Assembly (NCBI RefSeq): GCF_001189295.1
Contig: NZ_CP012159.1
Coordinates: forward strand, 248,001-312,000
Length of the DNA: 64,000 nucleotides
Direction: 5' to 3'
Origin: Chondromyces crocatus
GTDB lineage: Bacteria; Myxococcota_A; Polyangia; Polyangiales; Polyangiaceae
In this document: positions 61,998 through 64,000 of the stretch, piece by piece
Layout: each line of letters starts with the position of its first letter
How positions within the stretch are numbered: the stretch's first letter is position 1
Notes under the pieces: generated by a model
The model's input: the letters and a program-made list of their open reading frames with translations, nothing else
The model's database searches: none
What the model was told of the DNA's origin: nothing
Position numbers and translations under genes: made by a program

Positions 61998-62972
61998 TCA
62001 GCCGCCGCTTCGCACCACGAGCACGTCGTCTTGTGCACGCACCACCTCGACGCTGGAGGCGAGCTGACGGAGCCGCAGCGTCCTGCCCTTCTCCGGGCCG
62101 ACGACCGTCCATCGCCCCCAGACCTCCTTATCATCCTGATCCTGCACCAGCACCACCGCGCCGGGCGCCACCGGATCGATGGCGCGCACCGCGTGGACCC
62201 ACAGCCGAGCTCTGGGGTGCTCCGACGCCGCCGCCGCGTCGGGTATGAAGACCGGGAAGCCACGGCCAGGCTGAAGCCGCACCGTCTCCCCAGCGATCGA
62301 TTCCACGCGAACCGAGACGAACCTGGCCTTCGCCTGTTCCTCTCTCGACCCTTCCCCCGGTCCTTCTCCTCGCCCCTCGTCCTGCCCTTCTTCACGCAGC
62401 GAGAGCAGATCCCCCACCTCGATGGGTGCGCCGGTCGGCAGCGGCACGGAGACCCCCTCGGCCGACGCCTCGCTCGCGCGCTGCACGATCACGAGCGACT
62501 TCTGATCGACCTTGGGCTCGTGGAGTTCTCCCTCCAGAACGCGGACGCGCGTGTTGCGGTCCATCTCGGGGCCCAGCACCTCCGCGCGCGACCAGGCGCC
62601 CGAATGATGCACGAGCACCAGGTCCCCCTTCGCCGGCCCTCCCTGGAAGTACACGCTCGTGCGCGCGTGGAGCACGCTGCGGACGAGCGGCGTCGGCTCA
62701 CGCGCGCCGCACGCGAGCCCCAGCACGCGCCCGTCGGGCGAGCGACCGAGCACGCTCACGTCACACGCCGCGCGCCCCGCCCGCATGGTGAGCTTGTCGC
62801 CGAGGGCGAGGGGCATCCCGTCCGCGACCGGCACCGTGTAGGCGCCGCCGGGCGCGCCCCGCATGAACATCACCGTGCCGAAGATGCTCCCCGCGAGGAC
62901 GAAGATCGCCCCGCCGAGGAGAAGAGGCTTGCTGCGGACCACGGGGACTTGCGACGTCGGCTCGGACTGCAC
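61998..62972 (-). CDS. Membrane-anchored hypothetical protein (324 aa)
   Basis: One N-terminal membrane helix (PLLLGGAIFVLAGSIFGTVMFM) with the rest predicted outside the cytoplasm, mostly beta structure with segments such as GDKLTMRAGRAACDVSVLGR and GDLVLVHHSGAWSRAEVLG that look like repeated small barrels. A Glu/Gly-rich stretch EEGQDEGRGEGPGEGSREEQ sits near residue 200. No family recognised. Start ATG 62972. Confidence 0.68.
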   Translation of the reverse strand: MQSEPTSQVPVVRSKPLLLGGAIFVLAGSIFGTVMFMRGAPGGAYTVPVADGMPLALGDKLTMRAGRAACDVSVLGRSPDGRVLGLACGAREPTPLVRSVLHARTSVYFQGGPAKGDLVLVHHSGAWSRAEVLGPEMDRNTRVRVLEGELHEPKVDQKSLVIVQRASEASAEGVSVPLPTGAPIEVGDLLSLREEGQDEGRGEGPGEGSREEQAKARFVSVRVESIAGETVRLQPGRGFPVFIPDAAAASEHPRARLWVHAVRAIDPVAPGAVVLVQDQDDKEVWGRWTVVGPEKGRTLRLRQLASSVEVVRAQDDVLVVRSGG

Positions 62973-63087
62973 GGGGGCGGAGTCTAGTCACGACGCCTCG
63001 TCCGCGCGACGGCGCGGCGATGGCGCGCAGACGAAGCGCGCGCGCCGAGCGGACCGCCTGGCTCAGGGGCTCCTCATCAGGGGCTCC

Positions 63088-64000
63088 TCAGGGGATGATC
63101 TTGGCGACGAAGGCGTCCCAGCCCCCCGCGCTCGTCAGCGCGCCGTTGCCGAAATCGAGGGTGTCCTGGAAACGGCCCGCCACGAGCAGGTGTCCCGCCG
63201 GATCGAAGGCCACCGCGCGCCCCCACTGCTCCCCCACATCGCCGAACCGCTGGCTCGACAGGTGCGTGCCCGCCGCATCGTACCGCGCGAGGAACACGTC
63301 GACCCCGCCCGCCGTCGTCAGCACCCCTCCGCCGAAATCCCCCGAACCGGCCAGCCGCCCGGTGATCGCCACCCCGCCCTGCGCGTCCAGCGCGAGCCCG
63401 TAGCCGAGCTGCTCCATCGCGCCACCGAACCTCCGACTCCACTGGTGCCCCCCGCCGCCATCGAACTTCGCCAGGAAGACGTCATGCGCTCCGCCGTTCG
63501 GGAGAGGGCCCCCACCGAAGTCGACGACGCCCGCGATCTGGCCCGTGATGAACGCATGGCCCGACGCATCCACCGCCACCTTGTGGCCGATGTTCGAGCC
63601 GGAGGCGTGGAACGCCTTGCTCCACGAGTGCGCCCCCGCGGCGCTGAACTTCGCGAGGAACACCTCCTCGCCGCTCTGGGCCACGAAGTCGTTCCCCCCG
63701 AAGTTCACGGTGCCGTAGAAGAAGCCGGTCAAGAACACCGCGCCGCTCGCATCCAGCGCCACCGAGCGAGGCGCCTGCGACGCGGCGTCACCGAAGCGCC
63801 GCCCCCAGAGCGGCACACCGGCCGCGCTCACCTTCCCGACGAAGATGTCGTTGCTGCCCGCGGCGGGGAGCGTGTCGCCCGCGAAGGTGAACGCCGACCG
63901 CACCGCCCCGGCGACGACCACGTTCCCCTGCGCGTCCACCGCCACGGCGTTCCCCTCGTCGTCCACGCCCGCGCTGCCGAAGGACAGGCTCCACACGTGG
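63088..64000 (-). CDS. Beta-propeller (SBBP-type) repeat protein, C-terminal part (partial)
   Basis: The frame is open to the right edge, so the gene starts beyond the window; 304 codons are visible, stop at 63088. Repeats of about 48-50 residues recur in which WSxxFG is followed by VAVDASGHAFITGQ and FLAKF, for example LWGRRFGDAASQAPRSVALD and WSRRFGGAMEQLGYGLALDA. These are SBBP-type beta-propeller blades, abundant in myxobacterial secreted proteins, with roles in binding or adhesion. Confidence 0.85.
   Translation of the reverse strand, partial: HVWSLSFGSAGVDDEGNAVAVDAQGNVVVAGAVRSAFTFAGDTLPAAGSNDIFVGKVSAAGVPLWGRRFGDAASQAPRSVALDASGAVFLTGFFYGTVNFGGNDFVAQSGEEVFLAKFSAAGAHSWSKAFHASGSNIGHKVAVDASGHAFITGQIAGVVDFGGGPLPNGGAHDVFLAKFDGGGGHQWSRRFGGAMEQLGYGLALDAQGGVAITGRLAGSGDFGGGVLTTAGGVDVFLARYDAAGTHLSSQRFGDVGEQWGRAVAFDPAGHLLVAGRFQDTLDFGNGALTSAGGWDAFVAKIIP

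Overview
The window reads as chromosome of a high-GC soil myxobacterium, most likely of the Polyangiales (Sorangium/Polyangium/Chondromyces type). The reasons are third codon positions that are almost all G or C, many secreted lipoproteins with lipobox cysteines, Myxococcus-type cysteine-rich (CDDGN) repeats, beta-propeller repeat proteins, PAS-STAS and TPR regulators, and bacterial enzymes of broad range. This is inference from protein content; no rRNA or other marker is present apart from rpsD. I see no insertion sequence, CRISPR array, tRNA or rRNA.

Layout. 1-3.3 kb: 3' end of a MetH/MetF-type fusion, a hypothetical gene, a 44-bp minisatellite of about 530 bp, and a lipoprotein carboxylesterase. 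3.4-7.7 kb: a self-sufficient P450-reductase fusion divergent from an IclR regulator, with a perfect inverted repeat between them. 7.8-16.7 kb: a tyrosine recombinase, a membrane sulfatase carrying a MopE-like metal-binding insert, a 1223-residue cysteine-rich lipoprotein and an M43 metalloprotease lipoprotein. 16.9-18.8 kb: a STAS-like/Yip1-like gene pair and a small secreted protein. 18.9-27.2 kb: four overlapping genes (MoxR ATPase, DUF5682, VWA, SWIM/HEAT) followed by an alkyltransferase-like protein with a histone-H1-like tail. 27.2-40.9 kb: a mostly housekeeping and metabolic stretch (Rieske oxygenase, FHA protein, PurU, dienoyl-CoA-reductase-like SDR, NB-ARC ATPase, ribosomal S4, esterase, GlgX, permease, HD hydrolase) that ends in a PD-(D/E)xK nuclease pair.

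41-48.8 kb: DUF4175 protein and peptidase MA, an ABC permease pair, a GNAT enzyme and a conserved small protein. 49-53.7 kb: three tandem PAS-PAS-STAS (RsbR-like) genes, the last two with related upstream regions. 53.7-56.2 kb: a lipoprotein and a TPR/double-HTH regulator. 56.2-60.6 kb (minus strand): two YceI genes, a tri-haem lipoprotein, a mono-haem calcium-repeat protein, a haem-porin fusion and the decayed remains of a second tri-haem cytochrome; together these look like a cell-envelope electron-transfer locus built by duplication. 61-64 kb: two hypothetical proteins and the 3' part of a beta-propeller repeat protein.

The most promising leads are the four-gene NTPase/VWA/SWIM system with its adjoining ATL-H1 fusion, the haem-porin/YceI locus with its cytochrome fossil, the PAS-STAS triplication, the PD-(D/E)xK gene pair and the hierarchical 22/44-bp array.
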